A stretch of DNA of 64,000 bases from Aphanomyces cochlioides. Taxonomy: Eukaryota; Oomycota; Saprolegniomycetes; Saprolegniales; Verrucalvaceae. Shown here piece after piece: positions 41,001 to 50,700 of this stretch. Every line of letters begins with the position of its first letter. Within the stretch, counting starts at the first letter, position 1. The DNA lies in assembly GCA_019828595.1 (NCBI GenBank), contig JAHQRK010000020.1:1426001-1490000 (forward strand), written 5' to 3'. The notes below the pieces were generated by a model. That model worked only from the letters and a program-made list of their open reading frames with translations. It did not search any database and had not been told where the DNA came from. A program made the position numbers and the translations under genes.

Positions 41001-42191
41001 AAAGTCGAATTGCTGATCCAGGTTGAACTGTCGGTACTCGCTGCGGGCAGTGTCAAGGGCTTGACGGGCGGTATTAACAATGGATGTCTCAACGAGTCCC
41101 ATGTCGAATGCTCGGCGGGAAGTAAGCCACTTCATCTTGAGGCTGTTGAGTGTGTACTTCATCGAGTCAATGTACTGGCGATGACTGACTTGGAGACGCT
41201 TCTTCATTCTCTTCAACCAGCCGTACCACTTTGCGCCGAAGTTTTGAGTGTCGTCTGCGCGCATCTCGTCCAAAAGTTGATTGGCTTCGGCCTTGATCGC
41301 TGCGACTACTTGAGGGTTCTTTAAGAGCTCACGGGGGAGGCGCCAGTAACTTCGGTCGGGAGCTCGCTGCTCGCAGGAGAGGACCACTTTGTGTTCCATG
41401 TGGTCGCCTGCAAAGCTGCTTGGGGAATAGCTTGAACGTGCGTACGTTTGAGCGACGATATCTTGGTCCACAAACAGGTAGTCGAGGCGGTTGCTTCGAC
41501 CAGGGCCGCTGTAAACGCGCTCGTTGGGGTGGTGCATCCTCCACGCATCGATAACACCAAGTGCTGAAAGCCAGGCAATGCATTCCGCCTTACCAGCGTT
41601 GTGGTCTTGGCGAGGTCGAGTCGCGTCCAGATGCTCCTCCAGGGGTAAGTTGAAATCGCCTCCGACAAAGTGAATGCTGTCGTCTTCAAAGTCGCGAGGC
41701 AGATCGTCGAAAAACGGTGCTCGAGAGTGAGCGATAACCGGGGCATAGACGTTGTGAAAGTACACAGGAACGCCGTCCCACTGAGTTCGAACAACCATGT
41801 ATCTTCCAGGTCGGTCATGGGTGGTCAAGTGTTGCAGGTCGAGGAATCCAGGCATGGATCCATGGAAATACGATGCCACACCGCAGCGCCGATTGTTGAG
41901 TGAGTCGACGCGATCAGTGCGGAGATCGTTGGTGAAGAGCTTGTATTTGCCAACGCCTACTTCGTTGTTGAGGTGGAGTTGGAAGGTTTCGAGATGTTTG
42001 ATGTTATTGATTTTGGTTTCTTGAAAGAAAACGGCTTGGGTCGGAATTTGGAGTCGCCGCGCCACAAGATGTCCGTTGTCTTTCAGCCCATTGAGGTTGG
42101 CAGTGGTCAGTTCGAGTATGGGGAACTTGGTGAAGAGACCGGCCGCGACCACCTTAGCCACGGAACGCGACAGACGTTGCGTTCGCAACAT
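38037..42191 (-). CDS. LINE-A ORF2: APE endonuclease / reverse transcriptase
   Basis: 1384 aa from ATG (42189-42191, MLRTQRLSRS) to TAA at 38037-38039. Residues ~25-275 are an APE-type endonuclease: TANLNGL, QETK (Glu58), GGDFN (Asp179, Asn181), DAWR, SNRLDY (Asp237) and GDH (Asp263, His264). Residues ~490-830 are the reverse transcriptase: NKSPGSDGW, DFSKAYD (motif A, Asp631), GVKQGCPLS (motif B, from 687), FADD (motif C, Asp733 and Asp734), GARLN (D), KYLGILFG (E). A C-terminal CCHC-type finger lies at about 1225-1243 (Cys1225, Cys1230, His1238, Cys1243). There is no RNase H. It nicks the target and copies element RNA by target-primed reverse transcription; specificity for tRNA-Tyr is inferred from the insertion sites. 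All catalytic residues are present. Confidence 0.96.
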   Translation of the reverse strand: MLRTQRLSRSVAKVVAAGLFTKFPILELTTANLNGLKDNGHLVARRLQIPTQAVFFQETKINNIKHLETFQLHLNNEVGVGKYKLFTNDLRTDRVDSLNNRRCGVASYFHGSMPGFLDLQHLTTHDRPGRYMVVRTQWDGVPVYFHNVYAPVIAHSRAPFFDDLPRDFEDDSIHFVGGDFNLPLEEHLDATRPRQDHNAGKAECIAWLSALGVIDAWRMHHPNERVYSGPGRSNRLDYLFVDQDIVAQTYARSSYSPSSFAGDHMEHKVVLSCEQRAPDRSYWRLPRELLKNPQVVAAIKAEANQLLDEMRADDTQNFGAKWYGWLKRMKKRLQVSHRQYIDSMKYTLNSLKMKWLTSRRAFDMGLVETSIVNTARQALDTARSEYRQFNLDQQFDFHANVNERGTSHFFRRPKGIKVPLSSVTINGATSTDPSEVKAGFTSHWKNIMVTPRDQPPLNRARRRAIIRAITRRLTQEQRDALESPLTAEDLCGALKSMNPNKSPGSDGWPAAFFQVSPDVFAQILLKVFNYQLTHHGHLLLQQRRSAVALLFKAGDRGDPGNYRPITLMSVEVKILSRALAYRLAQVAPYLAHPSQAGFVPGRRLHDHVMLVQALQTFCTNEDHDYYATFLDFSKAYDMVDQGFLFDVLKEMNIGPTFVSWVQLLYNTPLVQIIFNDGLGPTIRPTRGVKQGCPLSCMLFVLYLEPLGEMLRGSPDFGIPLPNGDSLTSIYFADDTTLLSSSLQAAVEQMAIVEDFCSVSGARLNVAKCMTLALNNNLDIEDIDDGGLLNVLPSEKPVKYLGILFGHRLPRDFQVQQLNDKFLAAFQTWGSRARTIQGRKLIVSTMLLSLLWHVTAAVYVPPTMVAVWQRMVNKYILGRKTQITDHHRSTICRKWQFDQKLGLGIPHVASKLRTQRLLRLQLLMQPNSPNTFAPWKLLVKRQFSRVMNKLYRDTHPFDFLTYFPNHSSKWLFLWELHPLWHDIWHQWAATPMAKRTASPPSLEELLNLPVWLTSYPALQVGPAGATSNVVKTALCRRWCRHASQNGFHCLKDFLTRQGTWPTRAAFIDRLSSNNRAAQVTLQANGAMGFAAPERAGQVYSHLTKIFDQVLRTSGVRTGTALTDIDTTSHPFKALFKDQLLSFERWPKRLVSRLAHHAPSDGKPHPVATSSRVEQQDIATYVRLIRKTCRWPPPLHGDVWFRLLFNMLPVNSRLFYLQPQQPDVICCVYTNCDAPENQHHAFHTCSHVYPLWRFHATAWRCFGVNFDWTAITNIDRIQVNERGSQLQDILFVLWALLCASNLHYIWTTHNAAKFESKEPPPPEIWQEVSFIRWHASIRRWLRLQEVDSPQRVEAISAINTLHRQPVYRPLVAKYPTLLALQPSAPN

Positions 42192-45153
42192 CTCCCAGCA
42201 TGAGTGTCTGAGTGTCGGGTTGGAACATCACTTGGTTGTCGAAGGTGGGGTCCAGGGAGCCAGCCTCATGGAATTCCAGGATCGTGGTCAAGACGTATCG
42301 CGACTTCTCGTCTTCGCCGGCATACAACGTTTCCATGATATTCCAAATCAAGAGGCCGAAGCTCGTGTCAAGCAATATGGCAGATAGCGATACGCCCGAC
42401 AAACAGCGGGAGCCCAAATGAGAAGCCAGTGCAGTGACCGGGTACTTGGTAGAGGCCACGATCGCAGCATCACTGTTGTAGTACGTTGGAGCATGAATGG
42501 CCAAGAGAACTTCTGCCACAGCCAACACTTCTTCCAGGTCGCCGCGGTGGAGGGAAATCTCGTCGCCGTCAATGGTAGTATCGATGAAGTCGATGTTCTT
42601 GAATAGCTCGATGTTGCTGAAGATGGCTTGAACGTGCTCGCGGGTCATACGCACACCCCACGTCAATGAGTACAGCTGGGAGAACGGTTTGTCTCCACCC
42701 CAAGTCGCTCGAAGCCACCGATGGAGGAGGCGTTGTCTCACAAAGTACTCAAAGCATGCACGGTCTTCATCAAAAAGTCGGTGCAGTTGCAAGCCAAATT
42801 CAATCGGGGAACGCTCGAGATGGCTACACAGCATGTCGACGCGGCCGTCGTTGATGAGTTGGGCAAGGTTGAACGAGCTGTTGGTCACTGCATCTTCGAC
42901 TTGGGTTGAGAGATGCAATGGAACTTTGGCTGTCTTGGTGTCGAGGTCTTGTAGTTCGGCGAGAATTTCGTCAAGAGACATTTCTATGCGCTTGGGAACG
43001 CCATCTTGGATCTTGGTGCCGCCGACAAATTGACCGGACGTAGGGAGGTGGGGAGGGTCATCCGAGACGTCCAGCTTGGGTACAATCGTTGAGATCTTGT
43101 AATCGCCAAACTGAGCAACGTGTTCCTCGGGGTTGACACACACACGTTCGTCGAGGGCTTCAAACATGTTGGGCGAAATCCAAGAGCGGCCATGCTCGGG
43201 GGAATCCACTTGCTGTTGCGTCTTCTTGCGCTTGCCTCTCGACGCCTTGACGCCAGTCCACTGCGGAGGGTTGGCTTGCGCAGTTTTCCGACGTTTTGGC
43301 GCCTTGGGAGTCGAAGAAGGCGGGTTGGTTGGGCTGGGAGCTGGCTTGTTCAATCCATATTGGCGGGACGTTGCATCAAGGTCCAAACGAACCAAGTTCT
43401 TGTCACGAAAATACCACCCTTGACCGTACACGCGGAGACAACGGCCCTTGAAAAGAATTTCTTCGACGAGACGGCCGTCGCGCTGTATGGTCGTTGGTAC
43501 GGAGGTTCCTTCAAAGTAAAGGCGGTACCGAGAGCTCGCCATACCGCTTGAAGAGGAAACGTTGGGGTAGGAGCCCCACAGGAAGCGTGGCTCCAACTTG
43601 GTCATGACGTCGAAGATCAGGCGCTCTTCGTCTTGATCTTGAAGGCCTTGAGGGATGTCCATGAAAAATCCGCCGAGGACGTGCGGAACGTTCATCGTGA
43701 AGTGTTGGGACGAGCCATCTCGAGCGACTTGAATCTTAAACGCGATGCCTCGCAGCTTCGTCATCGCTTCGTGAGAGGCAACACCCCACTTGAGCATGCG
43801 GTTCGGGATGTCCTTCTCGCATCTCACAATGTCAGCAATCGCAGTGTCGAGGCCGAGGGCTTGGTTGTCGAAAAGGATCGATGCCATGGCAGCTGAAACA
43901 TCGATGGTCTTCGTGTGTGCACCCGTGGGCATCTGCAACCAGCCGACGATGCCGCGCGCCGAGTGCTTCTGGATCGGGAGGGTGTCTTCAAACGTGAGGG
44001 TTCCAGCAGCACGCTTGCGAAGGAGGGGTTCGAGTTCCTCCATCGTGGGCTGGTAAGGAGCAACGTCCTTGGTCTTGATGGCCTTGGCAGACTGAGACCG
44101 CTGTTGCGCTTGGAAGGCCCATACGTCGTTGGGGGCCTGGCGGTTGTTGGGTTGGCCACGGCCAGGTGTCTGGGCTCCGCCAGATTGAGAAATGTTTTCC
44201 AAATGCGATCCGGGTGAAGCCTGAGACGATGGCTGGCGGACTGAGTGAGAGTCCGAGTCGTGCGTCAGACCAACACTCAAGCGTGCGTCAGAGGCTTGGT
44301 CTTGTCCGGACCCTGTCCCATGGTGGACAGAGTCACACGTTTGACCTTCACTCGCGTTGGACTTCGAGAAGCTTCCATGGGTGACTTGGTCTTGAGTATT
44401 CCCATGACCAACACTGGCCACAGGGTTGTTCGCGATTGTTCCAGATCTTGCCCGATGATTCTTCGAGAAGAGACCATCACTCATGGAGCGACTAGTCTCG
44501 ATGGGATCTTGACCTGTCGCCAGAGTGGACTTGTCGCTCGGGGGATTCTTCGAGAAGGGACCTTCACTCAGGGATGGACTATTCTCGAATCTTCCTTGAC
44601 ATGTCGTCATGTTGACGTCGGTGCTTGAGCGAGTCTTCGAGAAGCCACTATCACTCGTCGAGAGAACATTCTCGAAAGGAACAGAACCCAACGGAGTCTT
44701 GCCAGGCAAGCCACCATCACTCACGATGGACGTGGTTGATGGAGATTCTTCGGGCAAGGTCGTTGACGTCATGAGCACATCTTCCGAGGTTGGAACGCCG
44801 TCTTGCCAGGCTTCGTCGCAAGTGTCAGAGGTCGTTGGATCATTCGCGGGATCGCAAGCCTTCGTCGAGCGAGTCACAGGCAAGGGTTCAAAACGGCGCG
44901 GTTTCGAAGGGGTTGCACGTTGACGTGGAAACGGAACGCGCGTTGGAGTAGGGAGCGGATTCGTAGACGCGTCATGATGCGAAGCGTTGGAAGCATCGTC
45001 GACGTCCTCTTCCAACGACGACGCCATGTCGGTATCGCTTGGGGATGGGTCAGCAACGACGATGACGTCCATATCGCTGGGGCTGGACGCCGAGGGAGAG
45101 AACGCGGAGGAGCAAGATGGGGCACGAGGGTTGGTCGAGCGGGTAGCAACCAT
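42154..45153 (-). CDS. LINE-A ORF1 protein
   Basis: 999 aa from ATG (45151-45153, MVATRSTNPR) to TAA at 42154-42156. A further in-frame ATG 20 codons upstream lies in antisense tRNA target DNA and is not taken as the start. Residues 1-~360 are Ser/Thr-rich and disordered-looking, with at least four degenerate repeats of the form S-x-S-[DE]-G-[PL]-F-S-K. From ~365 the protein aligns with family B ORF1 (VWAFQAQQRSQSAKA, TLPIQKHS, RCLRVYGQGW, WISPNMFEALDER). A basic segment (KAPKRRKTA ... RGKRKKTQQ) may bind nucleic acid or direct nuclear import. No zinc knuckle is seen. Expected role: RNA-binding partner of ORF2. It overlaps ORF2 by 38 nt. Confidence 0.9.
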   Translation of the reverse strand: MVATRSTNPRAPSCSSAFSPSASSPSDMDVIVVADPSPSDTDMASSLEEDVDDASNASHHDASTNPLPTPTRVPFPRQRATPSKPRRFEPLPVTRSTKACDPANDPTTSDTCDEAWQDGVPTSEDVLMTSTTLPEESPSTTSIVSDGGLPGKTPLGSVPFENVLSTSDSGFSKTRSSTDVNMTTCQGRFENSPSLSEGPFSKNPPSDKSTLATGQDPIETSRSMSDGLFSKNHRARSGTIANNPVASVGHGNTQDQVTHGSFSKSNASEGQTCDSVHHGTGSGQDQASDARLSVGLTHDSDSHSVRQPSSQASPGSHLENISQSGGAQTPGRGQPNNRQAPNDVWAFQAQQRSQSAKAIKTKDVAPYQPTMEELEPLLRKRAAGTLTFEDTLPIQKHSARGIVGWLQMPTGAHTKTIDVSAAMASILFDNQALGLDTAIADIVRCEKDIPNRMLKWGVASHEAMTKLRGIAFKIQVARDGSSQHFTMNVPHVLGGFFMDIPQGLQDQDEERLIFDVMTKLEPRFLWGSYPNVSSSSGMASSRYRLYFEGTSVPTTIQRDGRLVEEILFKGRCLRVYGQGWYFRDKNLVRLDLDATSRQYGLNKPAPSPTNPPSSTPKAPKRRKTAQANPPQWTGVKASRGKRKKTQQQVDSPEHGRSWISPNMFEALDERVCVNPEEHVAQFGDYKISTIVPKLDVSDDPPHLPTSGQFVGGTKIQDGVPKRIEMSLDEILAELQDLDTKTAKVPLHLSTQVEDAVTNSSFNLAQLINDGRVDMLCSHLERSPIEFGLQLHRLFDEDRACFEYFVRQRLLHRWLRATWGGDKPFSQLYSLTWGVRMTREHVQAIFSNIELFKNIDFIDTTIDGDEISLHRGDLEEVLAVAEVLLAIHAPTYYNSDAAIVASTKYPVTALASHLGSRCLSGVSLSAILLDTSFGLLIWNIMETLYAGEDEKSRYVLTTILEFHEAGSLDPTFDNQVMFQPDTQTLMLGDVANATSVAFRG

Positions 45154-45170
45154 ATTGTCAGATAGCGTAG

Positions 45171-45205
45171 AGTGGTACTGCGGGGTAGCTGGCAAATTGG
45201 AAACT
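45171..45205 (-). promoter_or_regulatory. Conserved 35-nt 5' module (family A)
   Basis: Identical over 35 nt to 33053-33087 of family B, including the T of the target duplication. It directly abuts tRNA T9, with the LINE read leftwards and the tRNA rightwards. Confidence 0.7.
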
Positions 45206-45313
45206 CCGGTCATAGCTCAGTTGGTAGAGCGTTTGACTGTAGTGGAAAGTTGTATTGGATTCAGTATGGCTTCAGAAATCAAATGGCCACCGGTTCGATT
45301 CCGGTTGACCGGA
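45206..45313 (+). tRNA. tRNA-Tyr(GTA), intact, with intron (T9)
   Basis: Full 108-bp gene regenerated by the L8 target duplication. Its upstream DNA is the L8 5' end; intron, boxes and terminator are as in T3. Confidence 0.96.
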
Positions 45314-46399
45314 CTCTCTTTTTCACACTTTCATCTCCTTTCCTTCTCTTACCCTCTTTTTTCCACCTCTCTCTTCATCTTCACGACCTTTACACGTCCC
45401 AACATTTAGATTCATCACATTTACCTACACATACAACAACTACACACGATACAGTCTATTCCAATGCCAAACAAACAAATCTACGCGTTTTCACCAGCAT
45501 TCACGCGGCATGAGCCATCATTGCTCTGTCTTGTTTATTTCATGTGCAGGACACATTGGATGCACCCCAAAAGACATTACAATCAAGAGGAATCACATTC
45601 CCTTACATACGTTGTCGTGCCAGTATTTTTGTCGCTCGTCAATCTCTGACAAAAACTCCTCCACGTAGTAGCATAGAAGTGCCATTTTGAAGGTCCAGTG
45701 AGCATACATGCCCCACAGCTCCTACGTTTGCCTTTCGGATGTCTGTGACGGCTCAGTTCAAAGTAGTTCGGGGTTGACGTTTTAAGTGATGCCTCGCTAA
45801 TTCATTGATCGAAATGAACAACACGTTATTTAAACATGGTTGCTTCTTGGAGGATAAAACAGTTTATGTTGGTTGTCCAAAATGAACAGCCTCATACTTT
45901 CCAACCTCTGAATTGAGGTATAATCCCTTTGCAAAAACAAATCGCAACGACGTTTGGCTTCAACACAGAGAGAGGAGGAAAAAGAGTCTACCAATCGCAC
46001 ACGCATACATTCCGTTCTTGTTGTGTCGTTGTTTTAGTCACTCATATTTTGGCAAGTCATATATACATTCTTTTTGGGGGGACACAGCACGAGGATTCAT
46101 CGTGCTAACTTGGTGCGTGCTGTGTGGCCACGGTGCGACGTTGGTACGGAGACTTCTCTACAACACTGCATGAGGCAGAGCGAAGAGCTTGGTAAAGGGT
46201 AAGAGTGTTTGTAAATAAGAAGGTGGATGGAATGCGATGTTGTAGATGAAATGGCAGAGACGAGTCTCTGAAAATGGGCTGGAAGATAGTGAGGACTATA
46301 AGAATACAGGGTGTAGGATGTGGTTGATGATGCCAGTTGGTAGTGTATGTAGATGACTAAAATAGTGTGTGAAAGGTCGGTGGCTGGAGGACGTATGTG
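45314..46399 (+). repeat. tRNA-Tyr array spacer, unit U9
   Basis: Standard spacer with a T5G6 tract and a private SNP (GCCAAACAAAC near 45466). No gene is supported. Confidence 0.9.
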
Positions 46400-46400
46400 T

Positions 46401-46508
46401 CCGGTCATAGCTCAGTTGGTAGAGCGTTTGACTGTAGTGGAAAGTTGTATTGGATTCAGTATGGCTTCAGAAATCAAATGGCCACCGGTTCGATTCCGGT
46501 TGACCGGA
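46401..46508 (+). tRNA. tRNA-Tyr(GTA), intact, with intron (T10)
   Basis: Identical 108-bp gene with native flanks on both sides. Confidence 0.96.
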
Positions 46509-47594
46509 CTCTCTTTTTCACACTTTCATCTCCTTTCCTTCTCTTACCCTCTTTTTTCCACCTCTCTCTTCATCTTCACGACCTTTACACGTCCCAACAT
46601 TTAGATTCATCACATTTACCTACACATACAACAACTACACACGATACAGTCTATTCCAATGCCACACAAACAAATCTACGCGTTTTCACCAGCATTCACG
46701 CGGCATGAGCCATCATTGCTCTGTCTTGTTTATTTCATGTGCAGGACACATTGGATGCACCCCAAAAGACATTACAATCAAGAGGAATCACATTCCCTTA
46801 CATACGTTGTCGTGCCAGTATTTTTGTCGCTCGTCAATCTCTGACAAAAACTCCTCCACGTAGTAGCATAGAAGTGCCATTTTGAAGGTCCAGTGAGCAT
46901 ACATGCCCCACAGCTCCTACGTTTGCCTTTCGGATGTCTGTGACGGCTCAGTTCAAAGTAGTTCGGGGTTGACGTTTTAAGTGATGCCTCGCTAATTCAT
47001 TGATCGAAATGAACAACACGTTATTTAAACATGGTTGCTTCTTGGAGGATAAAACAGTTTATGTTGGTTGTCCAAAATGAACAGCCTCATACTTTCCAAC
47101 CTCTGAATTGAGGTATAATCCCTTTGCAAAAACAAATCGCAACGACGTTTGGCTTCAACACAGAGAGAGGAGGAAAAAGAGTCTACCAATCGCACACGCA
47201 TACATTCCGTTCTTGTTGTGTCGTTGTTTTAGTCACTCATATTTTGGCAAGTCATATATACATTCTTTTTGGGGGGACACAGCACGAGGATTCATCGTGC
47301 TAACTTGGTGCGTGCTGTGTGGCCACGGTGCGACGTTGGTACGGAGACTTCTCTACAACACTGCATGAGGCAGAGCGAAGAGCTTGGTAAAGGGTAAGAG
47401 TGTTTGTAAATAAGAAGGTGGATGGAATGCGATGTTGTAGATGAAATGGCAGAGACGAGTCTCTGAAAATGGGCTGGAAGATAGTGAGGACTATAAGAAT
47501 ACAGGGTGTAGGATGTGGTTGATGATGCCAGTTGGTAGTGTATGTAGATGACTAAAATAGTGTGTGAAAGGTCGGTGGCTGGAGGACGTATGTG
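46509..47594 (+). repeat. tRNA-Tyr array spacer, unit U10
   Basis: Standard spacer with a T5G6 tract. No gene is supported. Confidence 0.9.
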
Positions 47595-47609
47595 TCCGGT
47601 CATAGCTCA
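47595..47609 (+). repeat. Left target-site duplication / tRNA stub (L9)
   Basis: TCCGGTCATAGCTCA followed by the L9 3' end. The right copy is at 54935-54949. Confidence 0.94.
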
Positions 47610-47766
47610 CTGCAATGGGGAGGTATATTAATAGACTTTCAATATCTACTAATACTAATATTGCCTACTAACGGCTCATCCCACTTCCAAATGCTTCAGC
47701 AGATTTTCTACTTTGGGCTTTGGAGTACAGCGATTTTTGACTTGTTGAATAAATACTTGGGGCTTG

Positions 47767-50700
47767 TTAATTTGGGGCTGAAGGTTGGAGCGCGAGCAAA
47801 GTCGGGTACTTGGCTACCAGTGGGCGATAGACAGGTTGTCTATGCAAAGTATTGATTGCTGAAATTGCTTCCACTCGTTGAGGGCTGTCAACTTCTTGGA
47901 GGCGAAGCCATCTGCGGATCGATGCATGCCATCGGATGAAGCTGACTTCTTGCCAAATTTCTGGCGGAGGCGGCTCCTTCGATTCGAACTTGGCGGCGTT
48001 GTGCGTTGTCCAAATATAGTGAAGGTTGGAAGCACACAGAAGAGCCCAGAGCACAAACAGTATGTCTTGAAGCTGGCTACCGCGTTCGTTGACTTGAATG
48101 CGGTCGATGTTGGTGATGGCAGTCCAATCGAAATTGACACCGAAGCATCGCCAAGCGGTCGCGTGAAAACGCCAAAGGGGATACACGTGAGAGCAGGTGT
48201 GGAAGGCGTGGTGTTGGTTCTCCGGTGCGTCGCAATTGGTATAGACACAGCAAATTACGTCTGGCTGCTGAGGTTGCAAGTAGAACAAGCGCGAGTTGAC
48301 AGGCAGCATGTTGAACAACAGTCGAAACCAAACGTCGCCATGGAGGGGAGGCGGCCAACGGCATGTTTTGCGGATGAGTCGCACGTAGGTCGCAATATCT
48401 TGTTGCTCGACGCGGGACGATGTCGCCACTGGGTGCGGTTTTCCATCCGAAGGGGCGTGATGCGCCAAACGTGATACGAGTCGCTTGGGCCAACGCTCGA
48501 AGGATAGCAATTGATCTTTGAAAAGTGCCTTGAAAGGGTGACTTGTTGTATCGATATCGGTCAAAGCAGTTCCAGTTCGAACGCCAGACGTGCGGAGGAC
48601 TTGGTCGAATATCTTGGTGAGGTGGCTATAAACTTGACCAGCACGTTCGGGTGCTGCAAATCCCATCGCGCCGTTCGCTTGTAACGTCACTTGTGCCGCA
48701 CGGTTGTTGGATGACAGTCGATCAATAAACGCAGCTCTTGTAGGCCATGTCCCTTGCCGTGTCAAGAAGTCTTTGAGGCAGTGGAAACCGTTTTGAGACG
48801 CATGTCTACACCATCGACGACACAGAGCAGTCTTCACGACATTTGATGTAGCACCCGCAGGACCAACTTGCAGAGCGGGGTAGGATGTCAGCCACACGGG
48901 GAGGTTCAAAAGTTCTTCGAGGCTTGGTGGCGAAGCGGTTCGCTTGGCCATAGGTGTGGCGGCCCATTGATGCCAAATGTCGTGCCAAAGAGGATGCAGC
49001 TCCCACAAAAACAACCACTTGGAGCTGTGGTTGGGGAAGTACGTGAGAAAGTCGAACGGGTGGGTGTCGCGATACAGCTTGTTCATGACACGGGAAAATT
49101 GTCTCTTGACAAGCAACTTCCATGGGGCAAATGTGTTGGGTGAATTGGGCTGCATCAAGAGTTGGAGCCGCAGCAGTCGCTGAGTCCGAAGCTTCGAAGC
49201 CACATGCGGAATACCGAGGCCGAGTTTTTGATCGAACTGCCACTTGCGGCAAATAGTTGAGCGATGATGGTCGGTGATTTGCGTCTTCCGACCAAGGATG
49301 TACTTGTTGACCATTCTTTGCCAAACGGCAACCATCGTTGGAGGCACATACACTGCAGCCGTGACATGCCATAACAACGACAACAACATGGTCGATACGA
49401 TGAGTTTGCGGCCTTGGATGGTTCGCGCACGACTTCCCCACGTTTGAAACGCAGCCAGAAACTTGTCGTTCAGTTGCTGGACTTGAAAATCGCGCGGCAG
49501 TCGGTGGCCAAAGAGAATACCAAGGTATTTCACTGGCTTCTCGCTCGGCAAGACGTTCAAGAGGCCACCATCGTCGATGTCTTCGATATCGAGATTGTTG
49601 TTGAGCGCCAAAGTCATGCACTTGGCAACGTTGAGACGAGCTCCAGACACAGAGCAAAAGTCTTCGACAATTGCCATTTGCTCGACCGCCGCTTGGAGGG
49701 ATGACGAGAGTAGAGTCGTGTCGTCGGCAAAGTAGATGCTCGTCAGTGAGTCTCCATTTGGAAGGGGAATACCAAAATCAGGAGATCCGCGTAGCATTTC
49801 GCCGAGTGGCTCGAGGTAAAGTACGAAGAGCATGCACGATAGGGGGCAACCTTGCTTGACTCCGCGGGTAGGCCGTATGGTAGGGCCAAGACCGTCGTTG
49901 AAAATGATCTGGACCAGAGGCGTATTGTAAAGCAACTGAACCCAAGACACAAATGTGGGACCGATGTTCATCTCCTTGAGTACGTCGGAGAGAAAGCCTT
50001 GGTCAACCATATCGTATGCCTTGGAAAAGTCGAGAAACGTCGCGTAGTAGTCGTGGTCTTCATTGGTACAGAAAGTCTGCAATGCTTGTACCAGCATCAC
50101 GTGGTCGTGCAAGCGACGGCCAGGGACAAAACCAGCTTGGCTTGGGTGAGCGAGGTATGGGGCAACTTGTGCAAGACGGTAGGCCAGCGCCCGCGATAGA
50201 ATCTTGACTTCAACCGACATGAGAGTAATCGGCCGATAGTTGCCAGGGTCGCCTCTGTCTCCAGCCTTGAACAAGAGCGCCACTGCACTTCGGCGTTGTT
50301 GGAGCAGGAGGTGACCGTGATGGGTGAGTTGGTAGTTGAACACCTTGAGCAGGATTTGGGCGAATACGTCCGGGGAGATTTGAAAGAAAGCTGCAGGCCA
50401 GCCGTCTGAACCAGGAGACTTGTTCGGGTTCATAGACTTGAGCGCGCCGCACAGGTCTTCCGCCGTGAGAGGACTTTCCAGAGCGTCGCGCTGTTCTTGA
50501 GTGAGACGTCGAGTAATGGCTCGAATGATAGCTCGGCGACGGGCCCGATTCAACGGTGGTTGGTCTCTTGGAGTGACCATGATGTTTTTCCAATGAGACG
50601 TAAAACCAGCCTTGACTTCAGACGGGTCAGTCGACGTTGCACCGTTGATTGTCACGGACGAGAGCGGCACTTTGATCCCCTTGGGTCGACGAAAAAAGTG

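Larger units (their letters stand above)
37880..45204 (-). mobile_element. LINE family A copy L8, full length and apparently intact
   Basis: This 7325-bp element has, on the - strand, a ~52-nt 5'UTR, ORF1, ORF2 overlapping it by 38 nt, and a 157-nt 3'UTR. There is no poly(A) tail. Both frames are uninterrupted, making it the best candidate for an autonomous active copy. Single insertion: native tRNA spacer on the left, regenerated tRNA T9 on the right. The APE type, RT motifs, overlapping two-ORF layout and site specificity suggest the L1/Tx1 group. Confidence 0.95.

Noticed and set aside
45154..45213. N-terminal extension of family A ORF1 by 20 codons into the tRNA
   Set aside because: The upstream ATG belongs to target DNA (antisense tRNA), outside the element. 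The equivalent frame is not open in family B, where ORF1 starts at the corresponding internal ATG.
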